A DNA stretch of 64,000 bases from Pseudoflavitalea rhizosphaerae. Lineage in GTDB: Bacteria > Bacteroidota > Bacteroidia > Chitinophagales > Chitinophagaceae. Below, in pieces: positions 16,582 through 24,822 of this stretch. The DNA lies in assembly GCF_003991355.1 (NCBI RefSeq), contig NZ_RCSU01000007.1, positions 62,001-126,000 on the forward strand, written 5' to 3'. Position 1 is the first letter of the stretch; the number at the start of each line of letters is the position of its first letter. Under the pieces are notes generated by a model. That model had not been told where the DNA came from and searched no databases. It saw only the letters and a list, made by a program, of their open reading frames with translations. The position numbers and the translations under genes were made by a program.

Positions 16582-16881
16582 ATGAAAACGCATGAATATC
16601 CTTACGTGAACAAGCGGAAAAAGACCATCCGTTTTGTGGTGCACAACAGTTGCGCCGACCATATTGCACTCTGCGGCAGTTTCAATCACTGGGAACATGA
16701 TAAACTACTGCTGAAGCCCGACAAGAAAGGGCAATGGTATATCGAAATCCCGATGCTGCCCGAGGGGAAGTATCATTACAAATTCTTTATCGACGACAGG
16801 ATGTGGATGGAAGACATCGAGAATATGCACCGGGAGCCCGATGGTGTTTCGGGATGGAATAGTGTATTGATGATCGGTTGA
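16582..16881 (+). CDS. Glycogen-binding-like (AMPK-CBM/CBM48) domain protein
   Basis: A 99-residue protein made almost wholly of one early-set carbohydrate-binding fold. It shows the hallmarks of AMPK-beta/CBM48 domains: IALCGSFNHWE, then LLKPDKKGQWYIEI and YHYKFFIDDRMWMED. There is no signal peptide, so it is probably cytoplasmic and may bind glycogen or another glucan, but the linked catalytic domain usual for this family is absent. It lies downstream of the universal stress gene and ends 2 bases from the convergent SDR gene. Confidence 0.8.
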   Translation: MKTHEYPYVNKRKKTIRFVVHNSCADHIALCGSFNHWEHDKLLLKPDKKGQWYIEIPMLPEGKYHYKFFIDDRMWMEDIENMHREPDGVSGWNSVLMIG

Positions 16882-16883
16882 TC

Positions 16884-17573
16884 CTATGCGTTATTATACA
16901 TCTTATAAACCGGCTCACGGATGGCATCGCCTTTTTCAGAGCAGATGAAATCCAGCAGGTCGGCTATTTGCTCCGGCTTCACCCATTTGCTGGTATCGGC
17001 ATCAGGCATGTCTTTCCGATTGGCGGCTGTATCGATGGTGCCAGGGGCCACAACGGAAGTAACCACATTAATCCCTTTGGCGGTTTCATTGAGAAGCTCA
17101 GCCAGTTTGAAAAGCATATTCTTGGTGATGGCATAGGCCAGTACATTCTTCCCGGCAGCGGCATTGAGTGCAGGTTTGGAGCCGATCAGCACAATGCGGC
17201 CATAACCCTGCTGCATCATATGATTGAAGAGTGGCCTTGCCGCGTAATAAGCTGTTTCGAAATTGATCGAGAACATTTCTTTGATGGCCTGGCCATCCGT
17301 TGAATCGATATTCCCCATGGTAAATCCTCCTGCCAGGAGCAATGCGCCATCGATCTTCTTGTGCTTACTGATCATTGTATCTATGAATGCACTGGTTTCC
17401 GTTTCATCGGCCAGGTTCACTGCGTGGTATTCATACATGGGATGATCGGTAACAAACCGGGACTTGCTGTTGTGCCCGGTTGCAATCACGCGATAATTTG
17501 CCGAAAGAAATTTCTTTACTACCGTGGATCCCAGTCCTCCATTCGCTCCTGTGATGATGATGGTCTTTGCCAT
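16884..17573 (-). CDS. Short-chain dehydrogenase/reductase
   Basis: 229-residue classical SDR, NAD(P)(H)-dependent. The N-terminal Rossmann motif is TGANGGLGSTVV, the catalytic serine is in VLIGSKPALNAA and the YxxxK pair is YAITK (near residue 150). An NxxG-like segment is replaced by LLLAGG. Substrate is not predictable. It ends 2 bases from the convergent CBM48-like gene, and no partner gene is on its strand nearby. Confidence 0.9.
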   Translation of the reverse strand: MAKTIIITGANGGLGSTVVKKFLSANYRVIATGHNSKSRFVTDHPMYEYHAVNLADETETSAFIDTMISKHKKIDGALLLAGGFTMGNIDSTDGQAIKEMFSINFETAYYAARPLFNHMMQQGYGRIVLIGSKPALNAAAGKNVLAYAITKNMLFKLAELLNETAKGINVVTSVVAPGTIDTAANRKDMPDADTSKWVKPEQIADLLDFICSEKGDAIREPVYKMYNNA

Positions 17574-17640
17574 AGCATGTTCTTTTGTTAGCGCTACAAA
17601 TGTACTGTTATTAATTCCCCGGCATTCTTTTTGAATAAAA

Positions 17641-17672
17641 AAAGGACCCTACGTTGAAACGTGCGGTCCTTT
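17641..17672 (-). terminator. Rho-independent terminator of the decarboxylase-GNAT operon
   Basis: AAAGGACC pairs with GGTCCTTT around an inner ACGT/ACGT stem with loop TGAA. On the minus strand it is followed by a T-run, 28 bases after the GNAT stop at 17700. Confidence 0.85.
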
Positions 17673-17699
17673 CCAACATGAGTTACATGTGGATCCTTT

Positions 17700-18227
17700 T
17701 TAAAACACAGCGTTCTGTTCCTGCCGGGGGCTTTCTCCATCCCGGGAAGAACGGGCGCTGTTATTGATCAGCAGCTCCATTTTGATATCAGATCTGATGT
17801 AATCGTTATCAGGTTCCAGGGGAACTTCCACAAAACCAAGTTTGCGGTACAATGACAGTGCTGGCAGCAAACCTGTATTTGAATACAGTACCACTTTTTG
17901 GGCTCCGAGCCTGGCTGCTTCTTCAATGATGGCATTTCCGAGAATGGCTCCGATCCCTTTCCCCTGTGAAGTTTCACTCACCGCCATTTTGATCATCTCG
18001 AAGTCGGAATCGTTGATCTTTTTCAAACCAACTACGCCAACGGCTGTGTTGTTCTCCAGTGCGATCAGGATAGAGCCTCCTGGTTTGATCACTGTTTCAT
18101 CGGGGTTCAACAGCACATAATCGTCTGCAGGTTCAATGCGGAAATATTTTTCGATCCAGGCTCTGTTCAGGTTGTCAAAATCCTTACGGTATTTCGGTTC
18201 ATACGAAACTACAGTTATTGGTTGCAT
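17700..18227 (-). CDS. GNAT-family N-acetyltransferase
   Basis: 175 residues with the acetyl-CoA-binding motif SQGKGIGAILG (motif A, R/Q-x-x-G-x-G) and the following YRKLGFVEVPL strand-loop typical of GNAT enzymes. The last ~18 residues are polar and probably disordered. It starts 24 bases after the PLP decarboxylase stop, so the two are co-transcribed; acetylation of the amine made by that enzyme is an attractive but unproven idea. Confidence 0.88.
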   Translation of the reverse strand: MQPITVVSYEPKYRKDFDNLNRAWIEKYFRIEPADDYVLLNPDETVIKPGGSILIALENNTAVGVVGLKKINDSDFEMIKMAVSETSQGKGIGAILGNAIIEEAARLGAQKVVLYSNTGLLPALSLYRKLGFVEVPLEPDNDYIRSDIKMELLINNSARSSRDGESPRQEQNAVF

Positions 18228-18251
18228 TTTGTTTAGTTTAATCGTTAAATT

Positions 18252-19715
18252 TTAGCGTGAAAGCCCGCCTCCTATCTGTAGCACAGCTTTCACTAATTGA
18301 TCAAGATCAGTTAAGCGTGTGCGATGATTGGTGATGGCTACCCTGATCACATATTTCCCGTTGAGGAAAGTATACGTGGGCGCTGCAATTCCCTTTTCGT
18401 GCAATTGCATCAGGACCTCTTTGTTGAGTTGATTGAGCTGTTCAGTATCTGTGGTATTGCCGGTAAACCTGAAGCAAACGATATTCAGCGATGGCTCCAT
18501 CAACAATTCAAGAGAAGTTTCCTGTTTTATCAGACCAGCCAGATACTGTGCCTGGCGTATGTTCTGGCGAACGAGCTGCCGGTATTTCTGCATCCCGTTC
18601 TCCTTCATTACCATCCATACTTTCAAAGCCTTGAAGCCTCTCGACAATTCCATTCCATAATTGCTGAAAGGATCGGGGCCGGAAGAGAGACCGCGTTCAT
18701 GATTTGCCAGGTAGCTGACTGCAATTGCAAATGCTTCGCGATGCGCTGCTGCATCTTTGATCAGTACGCAGGCTACTTCATAATTTACGTATAACCATTT
18801 GTGATAGTCGAATGCTAAACTGTCGGCCAGTTCGATTCCCTGCAAACGTTGTTGAAACTCCGGTAATATTTTCGGGATAGCCCCGAAGGCGCCGTCCACA
18901 TGGAACCAGCAGTTATTGGCTTTGGCAATGGCTGCAAGTGCTGTCAGCGGATCGATGGCTCCTGTGTTGACAGTACCGGCGTTGCCGATGATGCAGAATG
19001 GAGTATGACCTGCGGATTTATCGGCGATGATCATTTGTTCGAGTACGTTGAGGTTGATGCAATAGTTTTCGTCAACGGGCACCTTCCTGAAGTTGTTACT
19101 TCCGATACCGATCACTTCAATTGCTTTGCTAACGCAGTTATGTGTTTCAGCGGAACCATAAACGATCAGTTGTGAAGGCATGGACTGCAATCCTTTCTGA
19201 CGGATGTTTTTGTTGAAATGATTTCTTGCCACGATCATCGCTGTGATATTGGCGAGGGAGCCACCACTCAACAGGATGCCGCTGGCCGTAGAGGGGAAGC
19301 CCATCATTTCTTTTGCCCAGTTGATCACCTGACGCTCTACATACATGGGCATATGTTCTCCTATGCTCACATTGGCATTCATGCCACTCGCCAACATATC
19401 GGCCAGCATGCCGGTAATGGTGCCGCCTCCCTGTACCCAGCCCCAGAAACGGGGATGGATATTGTTGGTGTTGAAGGGAAGCACCTGCGTAAAAAAATCT
19501 TCGTACACGTCGGATGCATCCTGCGGAAGCTCCGGCAATGGTTGCTGCATACTGGCAACTGCATAGGATGATGGTTTTTTCCAGGCCGGCCTTTCTGCAG
19601 CTGATTGGATATAATCGATCATATCATCCAGCATCTGATGACCCAGCGCACGAATGGATGTCCAATCCTGCGGATCAAGTGTTGATTCTTCGGGGAGAAT
19701 GGTTTCTGTTTTCAT
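18252..19715 (-). CDS. PLP-dependent group II amino acid decarboxylase
   Basis: 487-residue pyridoxal-phosphate decarboxylase of the aromatic-amino-acid/glutamate decarboxylase fold. The ATG at 19715 is chosen over an in-frame GTG two codons earlier. Seen motifs: substrate-side HPRFWGWVQGGG, LLSGGSLANITAM, the PLP-stacking AETHNCVSKA, the aspartate motif FHVDGAFGA and the Schiff-base lysine in FDYHKWLYV. Members decarboxylate tyrosine, tryptophan, DOPA or related acids; the specific substrate is not readable. Forms an operon with the GNAT gene. Confidence 0.92.
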   Translation of the reverse strand: MKTETILPEESTLDPQDWTSIRALGHQMLDDMIDYIQSAAERPAWKKPSSYAVASMQQPLPELPQDASDVYEDFFTQVLPFNTNNIHPRFWGWVQGGGTITGMLADMLASGMNANVSIGEHMPMYVERQVINWAKEMMGFPSTASGILLSGGSLANITAMIVARNHFNKNIRQKGLQSMPSQLIVYGSAETHNCVSKAIEVIGIGSNNFRKVPVDENYCINLNVLEQMIIADKSAGHTPFCIIGNAGTVNTGAIDPLTALAAIAKANNCWFHVDGAFGAIPKILPEFQQRLQGIELADSLAFDYHKWLYVNYEVACVLIKDAAAHREAFAIAVSYLANHERGLSSGPDPFSNYGMELSRGFKALKVWMVMKENGMQKYRQLVRQNIRQAQYLAGLIKQETSLELLMEPSLNIVCFRFTGNTTDTEQLNQLNKEVLMQLHEKGIAAPTYTFLNGKYVIRVAITNHRTRLTDLDQLVKAVLQIGGGLSR

Positions 19716-19849
19716 ACACACCGTTTTGGAGCCCCGGGAGGGGAATAGAAAAGGTTATTGACAGAAACAAAGTTCCAATCAATTTTCGATTGAAAACAGA
19801 TTCAGTTTTAGAAAAAGAGACTGTATCAGATGGGAAGGGAGGTATTGAC

Positions 19850-20020
19850 TTAATTCATTATTATCCTGTTGGCATCCGGTGATGCAACAATGATACAATC
19901 CTGGATGGAAGGGCTGTTGGTCAGTGATGGCATTGAAAGGCCGGGTTGTTGAAAGTCTTTGCCTGCAATGGTAAAGCCCATATTGGCAAACACCAGCAAT
20001 AGCAGCAATAGTGATTTCAT
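19850..20020 (-). CDS. Small exported peptide (56 residues)
   Basis: A 56-residue reading frame with a textbook signal peptide: MKSLLLLLLVFANMGFTIAG, predicted cleavage near A19-G20, leaving a ~36-residue polar peptide with one cysteine (IQDCIIVASPDANR). It lies 134 bp upstream of the decarboxylase gene on the same strand and may share its transcript. No family recognised. The signal-like N-terminus is the only support, so confidence is moderate. Confidence 0.45.
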   Translation of the reverse strand: MKSLLLLLLVFANMGFTIAGKDFQQPGLSMPSLTNSPSIQDCIIVASPDANRIIMN

Positions 20021-20163
20021 ACCCGGGAGTTGATTGATTAATGAAAAGTGTGCCTGTAAATATGCAATAGAAAACAGGGATTGGCAACTGAACTTAGCTC
20101 AACTGTGTTAATAATGGTCTGAGGCGTCAGTGTTTTCAAATGATTCGCGGGTAACTAAAAAGG

Positions 20164-20291
20164 GCAGCGAGTTGGCAGTCGCTCGCCTCCCGGCGAGTGA
20201 CTTCTATTTGTTCGCCTCCGGCGAACACCGCATCGCCAGATGCGACTATACGAAATTCACTCGCCGCCCGGCGGGTGACTGCAGACACTCC
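20164..20291 (+). repeat. Dyad repeat R1 (four-hairpin intergenic element)
   Basis: Copy 1 of a five-copy family. In order: CTCGCC/GGCGAG, GTTCGCC/GGCGAAC, a register-shifted CGCATC/GATGCG, and CACTCGCC/GGCGGGTG with a wobble pair. Left end GGCAGTCGCTCGCC. It ends about 8 bases from the stop of the acyl-CoA synthetase gene (20300, minus strand). Confidence 0.9.
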
Positions 20292-20299
20292 ACCGGGTA

Positions 20300-22105
20300 T
20301 TACTCTTCAGAATGCGCCACTGCATTGAGATAGATGCGATCGATAGCATCCTGGTATTTCTCCATGATCACTTTTCTTTTGATGCTTAGCTTGGGCGTTA
20401 ATTCTCCGGTATTGATGCTCCACTCGTTCGACAATAATTCAAATTTTTTCACCTGTTCAACGTGATTGAAGAATTTATTGAAATTCTCTATGAGGTCATT
20501 GTACAACTGTGTCACTTTGGGATGGCGGATCAGTTTGTTGTTGTCCATTTCTTCCAGGCCTTCCTTGCGGGCCCAGTCTTTCAGATTGGAGAAAGATGGA
20601 ACGATGAGCGCACCCACAAATTTTCTTTCGGGGCCTACAACCATTACCTGTTCCACGAACCTGGACTCTTTGAGTTTGTTCTCGATAGGCAGCGGCGCTA
20701 CATATTTTCCGCCACTGGTTTTGAAAAGTTCTTTTTTGCGGTCGGTGATTTTCAGGTATTTGTTGTTGACCATTTGTCCGATATCTCCGGTATGATACCA
20801 GCCATCGGTAATGGATTCAGCAGTGAGGTCTGGGCGCTTGTAATAGCCCATCATAATATTGGGGCCTTTGCAAAGGATCTCTCCGTCTTCGGCGATCTTT
20901 ACTTCCACGCCGTCGATGAGCGGGCCAACGGTGCCGAACATACGATCCTGTACTTCATAGCGGTTCACGCTGATCACCGGAGAGGTTTCGGTAAGGCCAT
21001 ATCCTTCCATGATAGGGATGCCGGCAGCAGTGAAGATGCGGATCAGGCGTACCTGTGCGGCGGCGCCACCGGTAACGATGCAACGCAGCTGACCGCCCAG
21101 CGCTTCGCGCCATTTGCTGAAGATAAGTTTATTGGCAAGGGCCAGTTGCATATTGTACACCATGCCCTGGTTCCTGTTGATCTCGAATTTTGTGGCCAGG
21201 CTATGGGCCCAGAAGAACAGTTTTCTTTTGACGCCGGTAAGGTCTGCTCCTTTGGCCATGATCTTTTCGTAAACTTTTTCCAGGAGCCTGGGAACGGTAG
21301 TGAACATATGAGGTTTTACTTCACGCAGGTTATCCGCGATGGTATCCATACTTTCCGCATAGTAGACAGCAACACCGCGGAAGAGATAGAGATAAGTGAC
21401 CATCCTCTCGAACACATGGTTCAGCGGAAGGAAACTCAATGACCGCATGTTATCGCCGGGTGGGAAGCAGGGCATGCAGGCGATCACATTGCTGAGGATA
21501 TTCCTGTGCGAGAGCATTACGCCTTTGGGGGTGCCGGTAGTTCCGGATGTATAGATGATAGTGGCCAGATCTTCGTACTGGATGGTGTCTGCAATCTTCT
21601 GCACACGGGCAAGGCTGGCGGAGTCGGAAAGACTTAGGAGCTCACTCCAGTTACGACTGCTGCTCACCTCTTCGATGGTGAAGATGAACTGAAGTGTTGG
21701 CACCCTGTCTTTGATTGCGGCCACTTTATGATAGAGCTCTTCATCATTCACGAAGATGATCTTCACTTTGGCATCGTTGAGAATGAATTCAAGGTCTATA
21801 ACGTTGATGGTTGGATAAACGGGCGTGAGCACGGCGCCGATCTGTTGTACGGCCAGATCGATCATCATCCATTCAGGTCTGTTCTTTGCTATGAGCGCCA
21901 CCTTGTCTTTGCCTTCAACGGTATTGTCGCCGGGGCCGATACCCAGGGAAAGAAGGCCTGCGCTGAGCTGGTCCACAATATCTTTCACTTCTCTCGTGCT
22001 GAAATTTTTCCAGCTGCCGTTGATCTTTGCGGAGAGCATATCGGCAATTGGTTTTCGTTCCAGGTGATAATTCAGGCAATCGAAAAGGCGTCTGGGTTCG
22101 GTCAT
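20300..22105 (-). CDS. Long-chain fatty acid--CoA ligase (AMP-forming)
   Basis: 601-residue acyl-adenylate synthetase that activates fatty acids with ATP and CoA. The ATG at 22105 (MTEPRRLFDCLNYHL) is chosen; the open frame extends 32 codons further without a good start. Motifs: P-loop IIYTSGTTGTPKGVMLSHRN, EGYGLTETSPV (A5), WYHTGDIGQM (A7) and ITDRKKELFKTSGGKYVAP (A8/A10). It belongs to the long, membrane-associated FadD15/LACS-like branch. Preceded by a terminator-isolated TPR gene and followed by repeat R1. Confidence 0.95.
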   Translation of the reverse strand: MTEPRRLFDCLNYHLERKPIADMLSAKINGSWKNFSTREVKDIVDQLSAGLLSLGIGPGDNTVEGKDKVALIAKNRPEWMMIDLAVQQIGAVLTPVYPTINVIDLEFILNDAKVKIIFVNDEELYHKVAAIKDRVPTLQFIFTIEEVSSSRNWSELLSLSDSASLARVQKIADTIQYEDLATIIYTSGTTGTPKGVMLSHRNILSNVIACMPCFPPGDNMRSLSFLPLNHVFERMVTYLYLFRGVAVYYAESMDTIADNLREVKPHMFTTVPRLLEKVYEKIMAKGADLTGVKRKLFFWAHSLATKFEINRNQGMVYNMQLALANKLIFSKWREALGGQLRCIVTGGAAAQVRLIRIFTAAGIPIMEGYGLTETSPVISVNRYEVQDRMFGTVGPLIDGVEVKIAEDGEILCKGPNIMMGYYKRPDLTAESITDGWYHTGDIGQMVNNKYLKITDRKKELFKTSGGKYVAPLPIENKLKESRFVEQVMVVGPERKFVGALIVPSFSNLKDWARKEGLEEMDNNKLIRHPKVTQLYNDLIENFNKFFNHVEQVKKFELLSNEWSINTGELTPKLSIKRKVIMEKYQDAIDRIYLNAVAHSEE

Positions 22106-22164
22106 ACAATCGTTTTTATACTGTGAATCAACTATCAAATTACCACTTCTGCGGCAATAAAAAA

Positions 22165-22196
22165 AGCTATTCCGGGCCTGCGGCCACAGAATAGCT
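22165..22196 (-). terminator. Rho-independent terminator of the TPR gene
   Basis: AGCTATTC and GAATAGCT enclose a GC-rich inner GGGCC/GGCC stem; the minus strand continues with TTTTTTTATTG. It lies 17 bases past the TPR gene stop at 22213. Confidence 0.85.
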
Positions 22197-22212
22197 ATCA
22201 ATTGATTGTTAA

Positions 22213-23238
22213 TTATTTGGAAGCAGTCTGATAATACTGACCGGTGGCCGGTAATTTAAAAACACGGTTCTTTTGGAAATTATTGAACTGGCTGGCTTCT
22301 TCTGCATGAAGTTTTGTCCAGTTCTCATACGCTCCCAAATTGGCCGCAGCGCCGAAGATCCACTGGTTGTAAGCTTCAAACATTCCTCCTTTCAGCAGTT
22401 GCTGCTGGTAATCGAAAAGACGGAAAGGATGTCCGGTAGCATTTTTCGCAAACCAGTCAACAATGAATTTGGTACGGATGGCGGAAAGTGATTCGGGGGT
22501 GATGCCATTGCTGGCGATATAACCCGATTGTGATTGGATGGTTTCCAGGAAGAGGCGTACAAAATTGTTCTTCATATCCTGTCCCCTGGTGAGGTTACCA
22601 TCGGTGAACAGTTTCTTATAGCTGTCCAGCAAAACGGTTTTTATTTCCGGTGTTCTTTTAGAGTAGCTTTCGAGGTTTACGAAGATCTCTCCGTAAATGA
22701 TGCTCCATACTTTATCCTGTGTGAAATAATAGTATTTGGCAGCGTTGTAATAATTGCCGGAATGATTGGGGTCTGACTCGATCCCTTTTTCCCATAGTTT
22801 GATGGATTCCTTATAATCTTTTTTGCTCCAGAGCATTTCTCCATACTCACTATAGAGTACACCTTCATTGGGATATTTCTTCAGTGCTGTGCGATACATC
22901 TTTTCACAGTCCTTTCTTTCTTCCAGGGCTTTATAGACAAGGCCAAGGATCTGGAACGACTGCACGTCAGCATCTTCACGTTCAACAAGCGGTTTGGCTA
23001 CGCCCATAGCATGGGCATAATCGCGTTGCAGGTAGTAGGCAAATGCGAGGTCTTTTTGTAATTCAAAGTTACTGGCGTCTTTTTGCAAAGCGCGGTTCAG
23101 GATGAGAATGGCATTGGGATAATCTCCCTGCCTTACAAATCCTTTAGCGGTCTCCTGCGCTGACTTGCTATCTGTATCCTGGGCAGTAGCGATACCTGCT
23201 GATAACAAGATGCCGGCGGCAAATAATAACTTTTTCAT
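22213..23238 (-). CDS. Exported tetratricopeptide-repeat protein
   Basis: 341 residues from the ATG at 23238, with a signal peptide (MKKLLFAAGILLSAGIATAQ). TPR-like helix pairs run from about residue 20 to 190 (AKGFVRQGDYPNAILILNRAL, DLAFAYYLQRDYAHAMGVA, KKDYKESIKLWEKGIES). The C-terminal half (from about SYSKRTPEIKT) is helical and of unknown family. Probably periplasmic; no specific partner is evident. Confidence 0.88.
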   Translation of the reverse strand: MKKLLFAAGILLSAGIATAQDTDSKSAQETAKGFVRQGDYPNAILILNRALQKDASNFELQKDLAFAYYLQRDYAHAMGVAKPLVEREDADVQSFQILGLVYKALEERKDCEKMYRTALKKYPNEGVLYSEYGEMLWSKKDYKESIKLWEKGIESDPNHSGNYYNAAKYYYFTQDKVWSIIYGEIFVNLESYSKRTPEIKTVLLDSYKKLFTDGNLTRGQDMKNNFVRLFLETIQSQSGYIASNGITPESLSAIRTKFIVDWFAKNATGHPFRLFDYQQQLLKGGMFEAYNQWIFGAAANLGAYENWTKLHAEEASQFNNFQKNRVFKLPATGQYYQTASK

Positions 23239-23346
23239 ATCTGTCAAAGATAAGTGATTGAAGTTGATGAACGGCCAGGGCTAAACGGGGGCAGTTGAAT
23301 AATATGAATTGATTAACAGGGTTTTGCTATGTGCGTAGCTGTTATA

Positions 23347-24576
23347 TCAATCGATCAGATGCGTCAGTAATCCATCTCTGAGCTTGGGTTCAAACCATGT
23401 GCTCTTGGGAGGCATTACATTGCCGCTGTCCGCAATATCGAACAATTGCTGGATAGTTACCGGGTGCAAACTGAATGCCACAACCATTTCACCTGAGTTC
23501 ACCCTTTTTTCCAGCTCGCCGAGGCCGCGGATACCACCAACGAAATCGATTCGTTTGTCTGTGCGCTGGTCCTTGATGCCGAGTATTGGATCGAGGAGGT
23601 TATTGGAGAGAATGGTTACGTCCAGTACGCCGATCGGATCTTCATTGAAGGTGCCGGGTTTGGAGTTGAGCTTGTACCACTGGCCACCGATGTACATTCC
23701 GAATTCATGAAGATTGGCAGGAGCCAATGCTTTGTCGATTTTTTCGATGGTAAAAGCTGCTTCCAGTTTTTTGAAGAAGTCTGCTTCGCTGAGGCCGTTA
23801 AGGTCTTTCACCACGCGGTTGTAATCCATGATGTACAACTGGTTGGAGGGAAAGAGCGTAGTCAGGAAAATGTCTGCACCGGCTTTGGCATCAGCGCCGA
23901 GGGCTTTGCGTACTTTGGCGGCAGAGGCAGCACGGTGGTGGCCATCTGCAATATAAGTGGCGGGTACTAATTTCAGGAACAGGTCGGAGATGGATCGGAT
24001 AGTATAATCATCATCGATAGTCCAGATGGTATGGCTGATCTCATCATCTGCTGTGAAGAGGTAGCTGGGATGATTGGTAGCCTTCCATTCTTCGATGAGT
24101 TTGTCCAGCTCCGTAACATTACGATAAGCGAGGAATACATTACCGGTTTGTGCGCCCGTAGTTTTGATATGGTTGATACGGTCCTGTTCTTTTTCAGGAC
24201 GGGTGAATTCATGTTTTTTAATAAGGTCTTTTTCATAGTCATCTACGGAGCTGCCGCAAACGAGGCCGGTTTGGCTGCGGCCATTCATTACGAGTTGGTA
24301 AATATAATAGCAGGGCTTTTGTTCACGGAAGAGGGTACCGCGACGGATGAAGTCCTGCAGGTTTTCTTTCGCCTTGTCGTACACAGCCTGCGTATGAATG
24401 TCAACGTTATCCGGCAGATCGATCTCGGATTTGGTGATATGCAGGAAGGAGTTGGGATGTCCCTTGGCTTCAATCCTGGCTTCCTGGCTATTGAGCACGT
24501 CATAAGGTCTTGATGCAACTTCTTTTGCCAGGTCTGCGGCAGGTCTTAACGCCCTGAAAGGTGAAATGGTAACCAT
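23347..24576 (-). CDS. DUF1015 family protein (HipA-unrelated, possible Ser kinase-like)
   Basis: 409-residue cytoplasmic protein of the DUF1015 family: N-terminus VTISPFRALRPAADLAKEVASRPYDVLN, the conserved YIADGHHRAASA near residue 215 and the C-terminal GNVMPPKSTWFEPKLRDG. In many bacteria such genes sit with serine/phosphoglycerate-pathway genes; here serC lies two genes upstream (26351-27427). Some relatives are annotated as SerK-like kinases acting on free serine, but I cannot assign that activity from this sequence. Confidence 0.9.
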   Translation of the reverse strand: MVTISPFRALRPAADLAKEVASRPYDVLNSQEARIEAKGHPNSFLHITKSEIDLPDNVDIHTQAVYDKAKENLQDFIRRGTLFREQKPCYYIYQLVMNGRSQTGLVCGSSVDDYEKDLIKKHEFTRPEKEQDRINHIKTTGAQTGNVFLAYRNVTELDKLIEEWKATNHPSYLFTADDEISHTIWTIDDDYTIRSISDLFLKLVPATYIADGHHRAASAAKVRKALGADAKAGADIFLTTLFPSNQLYIMDYNRVVKDLNGLSEADFFKKLEAAFTIEKIDKALAPANLHEFGMYIGGQWYKLNSKPGTFNEDPIGVLDVTILSNNLLDPILGIKDQRTDKRIDFVGGIRGLGELEKRVNSGEMVVAFSLHPVTIQQLFDIADSGNVMPPKSTWFEPKLRDGLLTHLID

Positions 24577-24671
24577 AATAACTGATTATATGTATGATCT
24601 TTAAATACAGGTTTATGTAATAGCAGCCGGTCAGGTCCCCTGCGGGGCTTGAACCGTATTAGCGTGAACAA

Positions 24672-24711
24672 AATAAAAGGCTTTGGAAGGATTTACCAAA
24701 AGCCTTTTATT
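24672..24711 (-). terminator. Rho-independent terminator downstream of repeat R2
   Basis: AATAAAAGGCTTTGG pairs with CCAAAAGCCTTTTATT (one bulged base), loop of 9 bases. The U-rich arm on the minus strand fits termination of the lipoprotein gene ending at 24823, after read-through of repeat R2. Confidence 0.75.
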
Positions 24712-24745
24712 GGAGAGTGTAACTATCGGAAAGTTATCGAATGAG

Positions 24746-24816
24746 CAGAGTGCCGCCAGTCGCTCGCCTCCGGCGAGTGATCCGTATTTGTTCGCCTCCG
24801 GTGAACGACTGACACA
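24746..24816 (+). repeat. Dyad repeat R2 (two-hairpin deletion copy)
   Basis: Starts CAGAGTGCCGCCAGTCGC, then CTCGCC/GGCGAG and GTTCGCC/GGTGAAC, then jumps directly to the right-end GACTG. Hairpins 3 and 4 are missing, so this looks like an internal deletion of the full element. It ends about 7 bases from the stop of the lipoprotein gene (24823, minus strand). Confidence 0.85.
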
Positions 24817-24822
24817 CGCTGC

